64,000 bases of DNA, from assembly GCF_001625305.1 (NCBI RefSeq), contig NW_017804509.1, positions 1,037,909 to 1,101,908 of the forward strand, written 5' to 3'. Of this stretch, positions 23,701 to 29,474 are shown piece after piece. Within the stretch, counting starts at the first letter, position 1. Each line of letters opens with the position of its first letter. The position numbers and the translations under genes are program-made. The notes below the pieces were generated by a model. That model was not told where the DNA came from and did no database searches. It was given only the letters and a program-made list of their open reading frames with translations. Origin of the DNA: Branchiostoma belcheri (lineage: Eukaryota; Chordata; Leptocardii; Amphioxiformes; Branchiostomatidae).

Positions 23701-24650
23701 TACCAACACACCTGTACAGGTAAAAACACCTACCAACACACCTGTACAGGTAAAAACACCTACCAACACACCTGTACAGGTAAAAACACCTACCAACACA
23801 CCTGTACAGGTAAAAACACCTACCAACACACCTGTACAGGTAGAAACACCTAACACACCTCTACAGGTAGATATACCTGTGAACACACCTGCACAGGTAG
23901 AAATATCTGCCACATGTACCAGGTTGAAAGCCAAACTAATAGATGAATAAAATAAATAAAAACACCTGTACAGGTACAAGCCACCCTACAAAAAAGACAC
24001 CTGTATAGGTAGAAATACCTGTGAACACACCTGTTTATTTATTTATACATGTCCAAAACACCTGTACAGGTAAAAACACCTACCAACACACCTGTACAGG
24101 TAGATATACCTGTGAACACACCTGTACAGGTAAAAGCACCTACCAACACACCTGTACAGGTAGATATACCTGTGAACACACCTGTACAGGTAAAAACACC
24201 TACCAACACACCTGTACAGGTAAAAACACCTACTAACACACCTGTACAGGTAAAAACAACTACTTACACACCTGTACAGGTAAAACACCTGTAAACACAC
24301 CTGTACAGGTAAAACACCTGCCACCTGTACCAGGTTGTACCTGGCCGGAAGTGTACCGCTCCCGGCAGTTTTAATAACACAGCGAAGTCGTGATTCAATG
24401 ATTGCTGTGAGTGAAAGTGATTGAAAATGAAAGTGATTACTCAAGACGTTAGGACTCACCTGTAAGACGTTTGCTTCCTGATGGTAAGGTGACTCAGCCT
24501 GTCTAAGGATCCTCCTTCGGAGAACAAGTCGTCGTCTTCTGAGGCTACCACCGTAGGAATTCCGACCCCGATGCCTTCCGACCGGGCGCGGGTCCTTCCC
24601 CTGCTCGGGACGCCAAGGCCCCCGTCCCCGCCGGAAGATCGCGAAGCCAT
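274..24650 (-). CDS. DGKZ/DGKI: Type IV diacylglycerol kinase (zeta/iota type), 5' part of gene with three alternative first exons
   Basis: Diacylglycerol kinases phosphorylate diacylglycerol to phosphatidic acid and so end DAG signalling at membranes and in the nucleus. Coding parts seen, in transcription order: first exons 24650-24460, 7804-7605 or 1658-1555, then common exons 941-827 and 369-274. All three first exons end two bases into a codon, and exon 941-827 starts with the single base that completes it (Lys or Arg), so each joins in frame. The joined common exons contain [18 protein letters not shown] and [11 protein letters not shown], which match the known DGK zeta/iota motifs KAITKSG, STVDW, GEHIW and [11 protein letters not shown] at the start of the first C1 zinc-binding domain. 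The remaining C1, MARCKS-like, catalytic and ankyrin parts would lie left of the window. Family assignment is strong; zeta versus iota cannot be decided, and an invertebrate chordate may have one gene for both. Confidence 0.88.
578..783. mobile_element. Foldback/MITE-like inverted repeat
   Basis: CGACCAGTCACTCTGGTCTT... at 578-612 is the near-exact reverse complement of the segment at 748-783 (stem about 35 bp, arms about 135 bp apart). No coding sequence inside. It lies in the DGK intron just below exon 2. Confidence 0.55.
827..941 (-). CDS. DGKZ/DGKI: DGK common exon 2
   Basis: A 115-nt exon. The first base completes a split codon, followed by 38 codons ending phase 0. It begins [10 protein letters not shown], is His-rich in the middle ([10 protein letters not shown]), and ends [10 protein letters not shown], matching the conserved segment before GEHIW in DGK zeta. 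The acceptor is TTGTTGCAG and the donor GTAAGT. All three upstream first exons share the phase this exon needs. Confidence 0.87.
960..1440. repeat. Low-complexity AAACAAAC tract and degenerate TTAAACACAACCCC repeat
   Basis: 960-1080 is A/C-rich (AACAAACAAACGAACAACC), and 1180-1440 has imperfect copies of GGTTAAACACAACCCCTAA about 50-60 bp apart. No gene seen in this stretch. Confidence 0.5.
1555..1658 (-). CDS. DGKZ/DGKI: DGK alternative first exon c (proximal)
   Basis: ATG at 1658 sits in a strong Kozak context (TTGTCACCATGG). It gives 34 codons plus two bases, encoding an acidic N-terminus ([19 protein letters not shown]) and ending RMPRSF plus AA before donor GTACGG. Joined to exon 941-827 it reads ...RSF-K-KAISRSY. 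An in-frame upstream ATG exists at 1745, but the 1658 context is much better. Acidic or Ser-rich alternative N-termini are known for DGK zeta. The donor is weaker than those of the other first exons. Confidence 0.7.
1659..2100 (-). promoter_or_regulatory. Probable promoter/5' leader of DGK first exon c, with YY1-like and X-box-like minisatellite
   Basis: Directly upstream of the ATG at 1658 is a GC-rich stretch, followed (1764-2095) by seven copies of a unit of about 49 bp. The units carry variants of AAGATGGCGGC, a YY1-type motif typical of promoters and 5' leaders, and CACCATGGCAAC, half of an RFX X-box. The arrangement suggests a TATA-less promoter. The role is inference; the motifs are visible. 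Confidence 0.45.
2320..2800. repeat. (CA)n microsatellite
   Basis: Almost 500 bp of CA dinucleotides with small interruptions (CACACACGCGCGCACAC, CATACATACATA). All long His/Thr or Val/Cys ORFs here are by-products of the repeat. Confidence 0.97.
2800..4480. repeat. Non-coding stretch with CCCCACA-rich and ACCTGT-rich degenerate repeats
   Basis: 2800-3120 is C/A-rich. 3170-3670 has imperfect repeats around TTTTGAAATGGGGG. 3780-4260 is a degenerate array of CACCTGT/ACAGGTA with a direct duplication of a block of about 190 bp (TTCTCACCTGAGTTTT at about 3891 and 4081). No exon recognised. Confidence 0.5.
4530..4760 (+). mobile_element. LINE 3' end (non-LTR retrotransposon ORF2 C-terminus)
   Basis: Translation gives [20 protein letters not shown], the usual C-terminal end of CR1/L2-type LINE ORF2, followed by a short 3' region (GTGTAACAAGTCGTTCGGTG) and a single degenerate unit of the 50-bp tail (AAGCTGGCGTGTTATACTGA). 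Heavily 5'-truncated. Confidence 0.7.
5085..5330 (+). mobile_element. tRNA-derived SINE
   Basis: Contains a pol III B box (GGTTCGAATCC at about 5133) after GAGGTCCCG, then a body with CCCTTGGGAAAGGCACTTTA resembling the MIR/L2-type SINE tail. The A-box half is degraded (TAGTGTGTTTGGCAGAG). Two related copies are at 52.2 and 57.1 kb. Confidence 0.7.
5655..5965. repeat. Minisatellite, unit about 55-60 bp (TGTTTCATGG / AGCAATGAAAAA)
   Basis: About five copies of CTGGGCTGGAGCAATGAAAA followed by TGTTTCATGGTCGTGA, with an outlying pair at 6205-6280. Confidence 0.85.
6290..7590. repeat. Minisatellite AATAGTACAGGAACAGCACAGG with embedded copies of DGK exon b 3' edge
   Basis: Alternating 11-bp blocks (AATAGTCCAAG / AACAGCACAAG) run over 6290-6380, 6960-7060, 7110-7400 and 7500-7590, interrupted by partial copies of the DGK exon b edge at 6388-6431, 7062-7092 and 7428-7472. 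ORFs here ([14 protein letters not shown]...) are repeat artefacts. Confidence 0.85.
6432..6933 (+). mobile_element. 5'-truncated LINE inserted in splice-edge repeat, 11-bp target duplication
   Basis: Translates to [20 protein letters not shown] then DARQTL, the zinc-knuckle-like C-terminus of many LINE ORF2 proteins, followed by a 3' UTR ending near AAAATAAAATT. The insertion is flanked by perfect direct repeats AAATTTCTGCT at 6421-6431 and 6934-6944. Confidence 0.75.
7605..7804 (-). CDS. DGKZ/DGKI: DGK alternative first exon b
   Basis: ATG at 7804; 66 codons plus AA before donor GTAAGG. It is Ser/Asp-rich ([18 protein letters not shown]), then has a basic-Ser patch ([10 protein letters not shown], a plausible kinase site), and ends [11 protein letters not shown]. 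Joined to exon 941-827 it reads ...SGF-K-KAISRSY. If not spliced, the donor itself supplies TAA (CAAGTAAGG), so without splicing it is a 67-codon ORF. GC-rich and CpG-rich, unlike the flanking repeats. No homology is claimed for this N-terminus; linkage to DGK rests on phase and position. Confidence 0.68.
7805..8640. other. Intron stretch: degenerate AAGGAAGTGTCT repeat, no gene seen
   Basis: 7855-8100 has imperfect copies of AAGGAAGTGTCTTCCCTGTC. The remainder to 8640 shows no exon-like segment. If exon b has its own promoter, it should lie in 7805-8100, where GGAAGTG (ETS-like) cores recur. Confidence 0.35.
8640..9420. repeat. Irregular tandem repeat of GGGCACAAACAAC...GGTTCACATCA
   Basis: About eight copies of GGGCACAAACAACTTAATCT followed by GGTTCACATCA and poly-A, spaced 70-190 bp, often with ACTTTCTATCCAG. 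Confidence 0.8.
9435..9840. repeat. 29-30-bp minisatellite with inverted ends
   Basis: About eleven copies of TGTAACCTGATATCACAGGAGACTGATATGT (unit TGATATGTTGTAACC plus TGATATCACAGGAGAC). The first (9443) and last (9788-9838) copies point the other way, so the array is closed by inverted units. Confidence 0.9.
10320..10565. repeat. Repeat of AGCCTGGTAACCAGCCATC
   Basis: Five copies of TAGCCTGGTAACCAGCCATC and a partial duplication of a block of about 80 bp (GTTCCTCTTTCAGTGGACTG at 10254 and 10468). Confidence 0.8.
10566..11727. other. Intron stretch, nothing recognised
   Basis: Short local duplications only (ACTTTTGAGT blocks at 10600-10720; CACCTGAGACAGGTGCAA twice at 10965-11000). No exon-like segment or element termini recognised. 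Confidence 0.3.
11728..11935. mobile_element. Dispersed repeat family R1 (GTTTACCTAATAGACAGGAGT type)
   Basis: Shares AACATTATG, CACTAGTTACCATGGTAACA, GAAGAAGAAACAGAGC and TTTTCCTCCGGTAAACAT with copies at about 32300-32730, 37010-37145 and 56705-56870, in both orientations. Ends resemble inverted GTTTACC/GGTAAAC, suggesting a non-autonomous DNA transposon. Confidence 0.6.
12112..12497. mobile_element. Foldback element family R2 (GTTTCCTGTTTC termini)
   Basis: Termini AGGCCTAGG...TTGTGTTTCCTGTTTC and GAAACAGGAAACACGACATG...CCTAGGCCT form inverted repeats of about 30 bp around a body that includes CCCTGCAAGGGACATAA. Related copies at 18753-19145, 35036-35262 and 45082-45506, and a fragment at 14636-14690. 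No coding capacity: MITE-like. Confidence 0.65.
12930..13266. mobile_element. MITE, hAT-like termini (CAGGGCTC...), family R3
   Basis: Starts CAGGGCTCAAAATTC and ends in ATTTCCAGCCCTG; inside, GGTGCACCCA / TGGGTGCACC recur. Similar or partial copies at 14692-14966, 15148-15240, 15590-15805 and 60079-60273. CAGGGCTCGAAATT-type termini are common in hAT MITEs. Confidence 0.6.
14240..14560. repeat. Minisatellite, unit about 62 bp
   Basis: Five to six copies of TCTAAGGAACTGCAAGCCCT, TCAGGGGTCCTTAATATGGC and TAAGAAACAGTG. Confidence 0.85.
14636..15805. mobile_element. Cluster of R2/R3 MITE fragments
   Basis: An R2 terminus at 14636-14690 is followed by R3 (GTGCACCC) pieces at 14692-14966, 15148-15240, 15590-15670 and 15680-15805, with a duplicated block around GTTTGGTTAGAGTTAATGGA (15030 and 15890). 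Looks like nested insertion plus segmental copying. Confidence 0.5.
15840..18080. repeat. Long-period irregular tandem repeat (CAGACTCAACCAACCCTGAAAT)
   Basis: At least eight copies of a block containing ATCCTGGCTGACATGTAACA, GACTCAACCAACCCTGAAAT and ATGGTCTTTAC at intervals of 130-350 bp, interrupted by a Harbinger-type MITE at 17220-17595. No exon found. Confidence 0.7.
17220..17595. mobile_element. PIF/Harbinger-type MITE, copy 1
   Basis: Terminal inverted repeats GGCCACACCAATTTAATTTG / CAAATTAAATTGGTGTGGCC, flanked by TAA on both sides (17217-17219 and 17596-17598). A three-base TWA target duplication is diagnostic of PIF/Harbinger. 376 bp, no coding capacity. Confidence 0.82.
18753..19145. 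mobile_element. Foldback element R2 copy, followed by partial duplicates to 19480
   Basis: TTGTGTTTCCTGTTTCAGTC at the left and GGAAACAGGAAACACAACAG at the right. Two more right-hand ends follow at about 19295 and 19455, each with TTGCAGGGATCCACCC, so the right half is triplicated. Confidence 0.6.
20282..20625 (+). repeat. 50-bp minisatellite (LINE-tail type), 7 copies
   Basis: Unit GCTGGTGTGTTACGCCGAAG + GGCGGTTATACCGGCTATAC + AGATACAGAA. Because 50 is not a multiple of three, all three frames stay open and produce spurious ORFs. The same unit recurs at eight other places here, several as the tail of a LINE 3' end. Confidence 0.93.
20632..21100. repeat. 46-47-bp minisatellite, about 10 copies
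   Basis: Unit GGAAGACTAGCTACATACTT + GTATGTATTTGTATGTTTGC + TAATGTA, nearly perfect, so recently homogenised. It abuts the 50-bp array. Confidence 0.92.
21640..21755 (+). mobile_element. LINE 3' fragment
   Basis: Repeats the ORF2 C-terminal coding segment seen at 4.53 kb (AAGAATTCATTCTTTCCTAG ... ACCAAGTACAGTAGGGGCAT), with one stop in the frame. Truncated on both sides. Confidence 0.65.
21760..22540. other. Intron stretch, nothing recognised
   Basis: Unique-looking A/T-rich sequence without exon-like segments, terminal repeats or tandem arrays that I could see. Confidence 0.3.
22540..23165. repeat. Minisatellite, unit 56-70 bp, about 10 copies
   Basis: Unit core TGTTGGGAATAGAACCCAGG + TCCCGTAGTGCAATAAAGGC, followed alternately by AACGCTAATGCTGATC or AATGTCACAACTGACAATTA: a two-type higher-order repeat. 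Confidence 0.9.
23455..24335. repeat. 30-bp array of palindrome ACCTGTACAGGT
   Basis: Units CACCTGTACAGGTAAAAACA + CCTACCAACA, about 15 at 23460-23900 and about 9 at 23960-24330, separated by a short AATAAATAAA stretch. Each unit has the 12-bp palindrome ACCTGTACAGGT. It lies just inside the intron below DGK first exon a. Confidence 0.93.
24460..24650 (-). CDS. DGKZ/DGKI: DGK alternative first exon a (distal)
   Basis: ATG at 24650; 63 codons plus AG before donor GTGAGT. It encodes [19 protein letters not shown], an acidic patch ([12 protein letters not shown]) and [12 protein letters not shown], joining as R-KAISRSY to exon 941-827. GC-rich, with codon-like composition over its whole length and no in-frame stop. 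It would make the DGK transcription unit at least 24 kb long. The alternative is an independent small gene, but the matching phase and orientation favour DGK. Confidence 0.66.
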
Positions 24651-25110
24651 CGGTGAACCCGATCCGCCTCGTACTGGGCTGTACTGTGCGTCCAGATGGT
24701 GCGCACGGGAGCTGACGCTAGTGTGGTGTTGACCTGATGTTAACCCGTCGATAACCTGTTGTTAACCTGCTGTTAACCAGTCGCTAACTTGCCGCAAACT
24801 CGCTTGGTCCCTGCCGTCGAAATTATGCCCGCAGTAACTTGCCGGTTTCCCGATGGTACCGAAGAGCTCACGCTACTAATGTTGTGTTAACCTGCCACTA
24901 ACCTGTCCTTAACCTGCCACTAACCAGCCCTTAACCTGCCACTAACCCAGCGCTAACCCGCTGTTAACCCAGCGATAACCTAACCCTGATAAATAAGTGA
25001 TAACTCGCCCGGCGACACGGTATAACACTAACGTGTTATCATCAGTTCACTTCCGCCATGGCGCGCGCGGCATCATGGGTAACCCGCCCTGTGCAAACTT
25101 TCAGCCGGGC
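24651..25110 (-). promoter_or_regulatory. Probable distal DGK promoter
   Basis: Upstream of exon a is a CpG-rich stretch. At 25048-25065 CACTTCCGCCATGGCG reads on the minus strand as an ETS site (CGGAAGTG) next to a YY1-like core, followed by GCGCGCGCGG. Between 24725 and 24985 lies a degenerate array of GTTAACCTGCCACTAACC. No TATA box is evident. Promoter function is inferred from position and motifs. Confidence 0.4.
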
Positions 25111-25730
25111 CGATTCAAGTTAAAGTCTTGTTTCTCGCTTCTCTGAAGGGAAATTATTATGATAGCGCGAAAGAAACATTCTTTTCGATTATGCGTGAAG
25201 TAGATTTTCCCATTTGAAGTATTTGAATAGTGTAGAGAATTTTATATTCCTTACAGTCTTCGATAAACTAGTTGTAATTAATCATACAGCCAACTACATT
25301 TGTACAATTACTTAACAATTTATTACAGCAATAAAACGCTTCTAAAACTCAATTTCCCTTCGTATTTGGGATTGTCCCTTGCTACCTTTTCACTGCATTT
25401 GTTTTTGGTTATCGGCCAACATCTTAGTGCTTCCAACATCTTTGTTCTTTATTACGTTCTGTTACATAACATTTATGTATTATCTGTATTTCATTTATAT
25501 TGGATTCGTTTTGTTAACTCACCTTCTCATTATGTGTAAGTGGTAGCGTTAAAATACATCTTAGCTACTTGAGTACGCTATCGCTCCCCCGTTCCTTCAT
25601 TCGCTCCGTTTCTTCATTGCTCCATTCATTCGCTCATTACTCCGTTCGTTCATTTCGTTAGTTGAGATGGAAAGAAGTTGCAGGGGATGGCAGAAAAGGA
25701 CAGGGCATTTGAAAGGCCTGTAGCCACTGT
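25111..25730. other. Intergenic stretch, nothing recognised
   Basis: Between the DGK distal promoter and the PDE9A 3' end. A/T-rich, with a CATTCGCTCCGTTTCTTCAT-like repetition at 25590-25660. Confidence 0.3.
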
Positions 25731-25733
25731 ACC

Positions 25734-25882
25734 TTAGTCTCCACCAGACTTCTTTTGCGGGGTGAATAAATCGTAGAAAACGGCCTATAAAAGCGGGGCA
25801 ATGGAGCTTCTCTGGCCGGCTATCTTCTCTGGCCGATTTCTACGATTTATTCACCCCGCAAAAGAAGTCTGGTGGAGACTAA
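25734..25882. mobile_element. Palindromic foldback MITE, family R4
   Basis: Near-perfect inverted repeat: TTAGTCTCCACCAGACTTCT at the left, AGAAGTCTGGTGGAGACTAA at the right, and GATTTATTCACCCCGCAAAA in the stem. Related copies: 26481-26660 and 49787-49905. Confidence 0.8.
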
Positions 25883-26114
25883 CTGTACCCAGTCTCTACC
25901 AGAATAAATACGATCCGTATTCCCGTAGAAATTCTTGGTGGAGGCTACACACTGTACCGGCTGTCGTTCGTTATCATCCCTAATGGCGGATACCTGCGCC
26001 TGTACAAACATCACCATGGCGACGGCAGTAATTAGCTCTAAAAACCGTAATTTGCGCTGATTGGCTGATGCCTCAGGGGACCGCAAGGTCACCACAACGC
26101 AAGGTCATGCAGGC

Positions 26115-26345
26115 TTTCCTGGAGATTTCATTCAGCAGAAATCATGAATGAATAAATGAATGAGTGAGTGAATGAGTGGATGAGAGTGTGTGAGTATATA
26201 AGTGAGTGAGTGAGTTGTTGAGTGAGTTGTTGAGTGTATGAATGAATGGATGAATGGATGAAAGAATGAATGAATGAATGGATGAATGAAAGAAAGAAAG
26301 AATGAATGAATGGGTGGATGCATGAGTGAATGAATGAATGAAGCT
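26115..26345. repeat. (TGAA)n/(TGAG)n microsatellite
   Basis: Tetranucleotide tract AATGAATGAGTGAGTGAATG and variants. Confidence 0.9.
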
Positions 26346-26480
26346 TCTGAAGTTTGTGTGTGTGTTATCCGGATAGACGTATTTTATTTCACAAGCAACC
26401 TATATGATATTTCCCATAACAGACTGAAACTGTTCTTCTCCACACATTTACAGAAATTCGCCCCCAGATCAGTGCGCTCT

Positions 26481-26660
26481 AGTCTCCACCAGACTCTTTT
26501 TCAGACGGGAAAAAAATAGAGAAAATCGGCCTAAAGAGAATGTAGCTGGCCAGGGGAGTTGGCAAACTGGACCCTCTATGGGCAGCCAACTCCCCTGGCC
26601 AGCTACATTCTTTTTGGGCCGATTTCTACTATTTATTCAACCCGCAGAGGAGACTGGTCG
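26481..26660. mobile_element. Palindromic foldback MITE, family R4
   Basis: AGTCTCCACCAGACTCTTTT on the left; the inner arms CTGGCCAGGGGAGTTGGC and GCCAACTCCCCTGGCCAG are exact complements; the right end is degenerate (GAGGAGACTGGTCGAGCC). Confidence 0.7.
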
Positions 26661-26997
26661 AGCCTATTAAATTCCTGCGTCAGAGAAACAGACCGCGAGG
26701 ATAGCCTGGCCATGGTCCCAGGGTAGGAGCGCCACCTGTCGTCCGGCCGTCGCAATGCAGGCTACGTGTGCCTGGTGGGCAGTTACTACACGTACGTATT
26801 CAACCTACAGGTCGTTTTCTACGTATCAAGCTGCCACCGACCGTGCGTGCGTGCGTGAAATTTGTCGGTCAGGTTTCAATATGTCATCCGCCAAACTCAT
26901 ATTGTATCCAAAACCGTGCCTTCAGAGGCTAAAGATAACTATGGTTAAAATGACAACCCACGGCTGTCCTGTTTTAGTTTTAGAAAAAAAGACAGTC

Positions 26998-27235
26998 ATG
27001 AAGAGCACGTGAAGAACACGTGAAGAACATATAAAGAACACGTGAAGAACACGTGAAGAACATATAAAGAACACGTGAAGAACACGTGAAGAACACGTGA
27101 AGAACACGTGACGAACACGTGAAGAACACGTGACGAACACGTGACGAACACGTGAAGAACACGTGACGAACACGTGAAGAAAACATGAAGAACACGTGAA
27201 GAACACGTGAAGAACACATGAAAAACACGTGACAA
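26998..27235. repeat. 11-bp array of CACGTG E-boxes
   Basis: Unit CACGTGAAGAA; I count 17 intact CACGTG hexamers plus decayed variants (CATATA, CACATG). All ORFs such as HVFFTCSSRV are artefacts. Confidence 0.93.
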
Positions 27236-27334
27236 GCGGTTCGTCCTGCCTCCATCCGGGCTTTATTGCTGCAACGTCACTCCTTACGTCATCAATATCT
27301 ACCTACAAACTTAACTACTCCGAGGTCACAACGG

Positions 27335-27780
27335 GTTACCTACTGCAGGTACAATCTCACCTGTTCCCAGGTGTCCTCTCACCTGTTCCCAGGTGTCCTC
27401 TCACCTGTTCCAGGTGTGTTTAGTCTGGAGTGCTGCTACCTATACTTATACAGGTATTCTATGTACTGTTACCTGACTTCCTTGCTGTACAGGTGTGCAA
27501 GATCTTTTACAGGTGTGCCATGTACTGTTCCTGATCTGTACATGTGTACTGTTCCTGATCTGTACAGGTGCACTGTTACCTTACACAGGTGTGCCATGTA
27601 CTGTTCCTGATCTGTACAGGTGTTCTGTTACCTGTTCTTACACAGGTGTCCTATGTACTGTTACCTGTACTTATACATGTGTGCTATTTACTGTTACCTG
27701 TTCCTTGCTGTACAACGGTGTGCTATGTACTGTTACCTGTTCCTATCGAACAGGTATTAACTATCCCTGTACTCAGTAAG
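27335..27780. repeat. Degenerate TGTACAGGTGT / ACTGTTCCTGATC repeat
   Basis: Irregular copies of CCATGTACTGTTCCTGATCT + GTACAGGTGT and CACCTGTTCCCAGGTGTCCT. Confidence 0.75.
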
Positions 27781-28240
27781 TTCGTTTTACAATCTCAGCA
27801 AGAACGTCTTACAATCTTTGCCAGAATGTCTTACAAGAATGTCTTACAACCCCAGCAAGAACATCCTACAATCGCAGCAAGAACGACTTACAATCTTTGC
27901 AAGAACGTCTTACAAGAATGTCTTACAATCTCAGCAAGAACATCTTACAATCTCAGCAAGAACATCCTACAATCTCAGCAAGAAGGTCTTACAATCTCAG
28001 AAAGAACGTCTTACAATCCCAGTAAGAATGTCTTACAATCTCCGCAGGAACATCCTACAATCTCAGCAAGAATGTCTTACAATTTTTGCAAGAACGTCTT
28101 ACAGTGTCAGCAAGAACATCCTACAACCTCAGCAAGAACGACTTACAATCTCATCAAGAATGTCTTACAATCTCAGCAAGATCGTCTTACAATCTTTGCA
28201 AGAACGTCTTAAAATCTCACCAAGAACGTCTTACAGTGAG
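27775..28240. repeat. About 22-bp minisatellite TCTTACAATCTCAGCAAGAACG
   Basis: About 18-20 copies of GTCTTACAATCTCAGCAAGA with frequent variants; ends near 28240. Confidence 0.88.
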
Positions 28241-28639
28241 TAAAATCGGCTTTCCCATTCGGGAAATTGTCAACAACAACAACAACAACAAAACCTTACC
28301 TACCACTTGATAGAAATATCGTGACTACGTTTCCACACGACACTGAGAGAACGCCATTTTCATCCTACCCGCTGTCGGGCCTACTTTAACTCTCCGCTCA
28401 GGCAGTCATGTGACGTTCTGTACACAATTAAAGACCGACTCTAGCTAAGTAAATCGGCCGTACGAAATCCGACTCTAGCTAAGGTTCGGCCGTACGAAAT
28501 CTGAAGATAGCATCGTTCAAACTTACAACATCACAGACATCTAGACATTAGACACACAGGCACAGTCTGTACAGGTTCAGTCCTATCTAATGCTGGACGG
28601 GTCAAATAGCCAAGGCAGGCAGCGCTCGTATGAGGGTTG

Positions 28640-28745
28640 TCTCCGGTCTCCATGGCAATGGTCTCCATGGCAACGGGTTCCATGGCAACAGGCTCAATGG
28701 CAACGGTCTCCATGGCAACGGTCTCTATGGCAACAAGCTCTATGG
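28640..28745. repeat. 15-bp array of RFX X-box-like sites
   Basis: Six units of GTCTCCATGGCAACG. The best copies fit the X-box form GTYNCC-AT-GGYAAC exactly. It is short, and distinct from the following GTTGGGATG array. Confidence 0.75.
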
Positions 28746-28754
28746 TTCTAAGGT

Positions 28755-29240
28755 TTCAGAATAGTCTAGTTGGGATGTGGGGAATTCTAGTTGGGATGTG
28801 GGAGATTTCTAGTTGGGATGTGGGAGAGTTCTAGTTGGGATGTGGGAGAGTTCTAGTTGGGATGTGGGAGAGTTCTAGTTGGGATGTGGGACAGTTGGGA
28901 TGTGGGAGAGTTCTAGTTGGGAGAGTTCTAGTTGGGATGTGGGAGAGTTCTAGTTGGGATGTTGGAGAGTTCTAGTTGGGATGTCGGAGAGTTCTAGTTG
29001 GGATGTGGGAGAGTTCAAGTTGGGATGTGGGAGAGTTCTAGTTGGGATGTGGAGAGTTCTAGTTGGGATGTGGAGAGTTCTAGTTGGGATGTGGGAGAGT
29101 TCTAGTTGGGATGTGGGAGAGTTCTAGTTGGGATGTGGAGAGTTCTAGTTGGGATGTGGAGAGTTCTAGTTGGGATGTGGGAGAGTTCTAGTTGGGATGT
29201 GGGAGAGTTCTAGTTGGGATGTTGAGTTCTAGATGTGGAG
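28755..29240. repeat. 22-bp minisatellite TTCTAGTTGGGATGTGGGAGAG
   Basis: About 20 copies with one- or two-base length variants. Confidence 0.92.
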
Positions 29241-29438
29241 AAGTGGCCCTCATAACTTTAAGGCCGTCTGTAAGAATAAAAGGGAGTGAACAGTTAGTGC
29301 TCAGGTTAAAAGCAGGACAGAAAATATAGTATTAGTTGTTTTAGTAATGCTGAATGAAATTTAGTGTCGAGCTTTTCAAAGTCAATTAACAATCCACCAC
29401 TTTGTACATACAAAGTAATGTGAATAAGAAACGTGTCC

Positions 29439-29474
29439 TTACTTTTTCAGCGCTAGTGCCTCTGCCTTTTTTCT
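29439..29474 (-). CDS. PDE9A: PDE9A terminal coding exon
   Basis: Acceptor CTTTTTACAG, then [11 protein letters not shown] and TAA. The stop lies inside AAGTAAGG, itself a strong donor, so an alternative longer C-terminus is possible. C-terminal tails of PDE9A vary, so family support is weaker here. Confidence 0.65.
   Translation of the reverse strand, partial: RKKAEALALKK

Noticed and set aside
23431-23979. 182- and 152-residue repeat proteins on both strands
   Set aside because: Period of 30 bp (multiple of three) in the ACCTGTACAGGT array keeps frames open; no composition or homology to support a protein.
26980-27255. ORFs HVFFTCSSRV...
   Set aside because: Artefact of the 11-bp CACGTG array.
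28531-28713. Downstream exon of PDE9A reading METGDNPHTSAACLGYLTR
   Set aside because: No convincing acceptor and it overlaps the X-box array; the terminal exon at 29474 already gives a stop.
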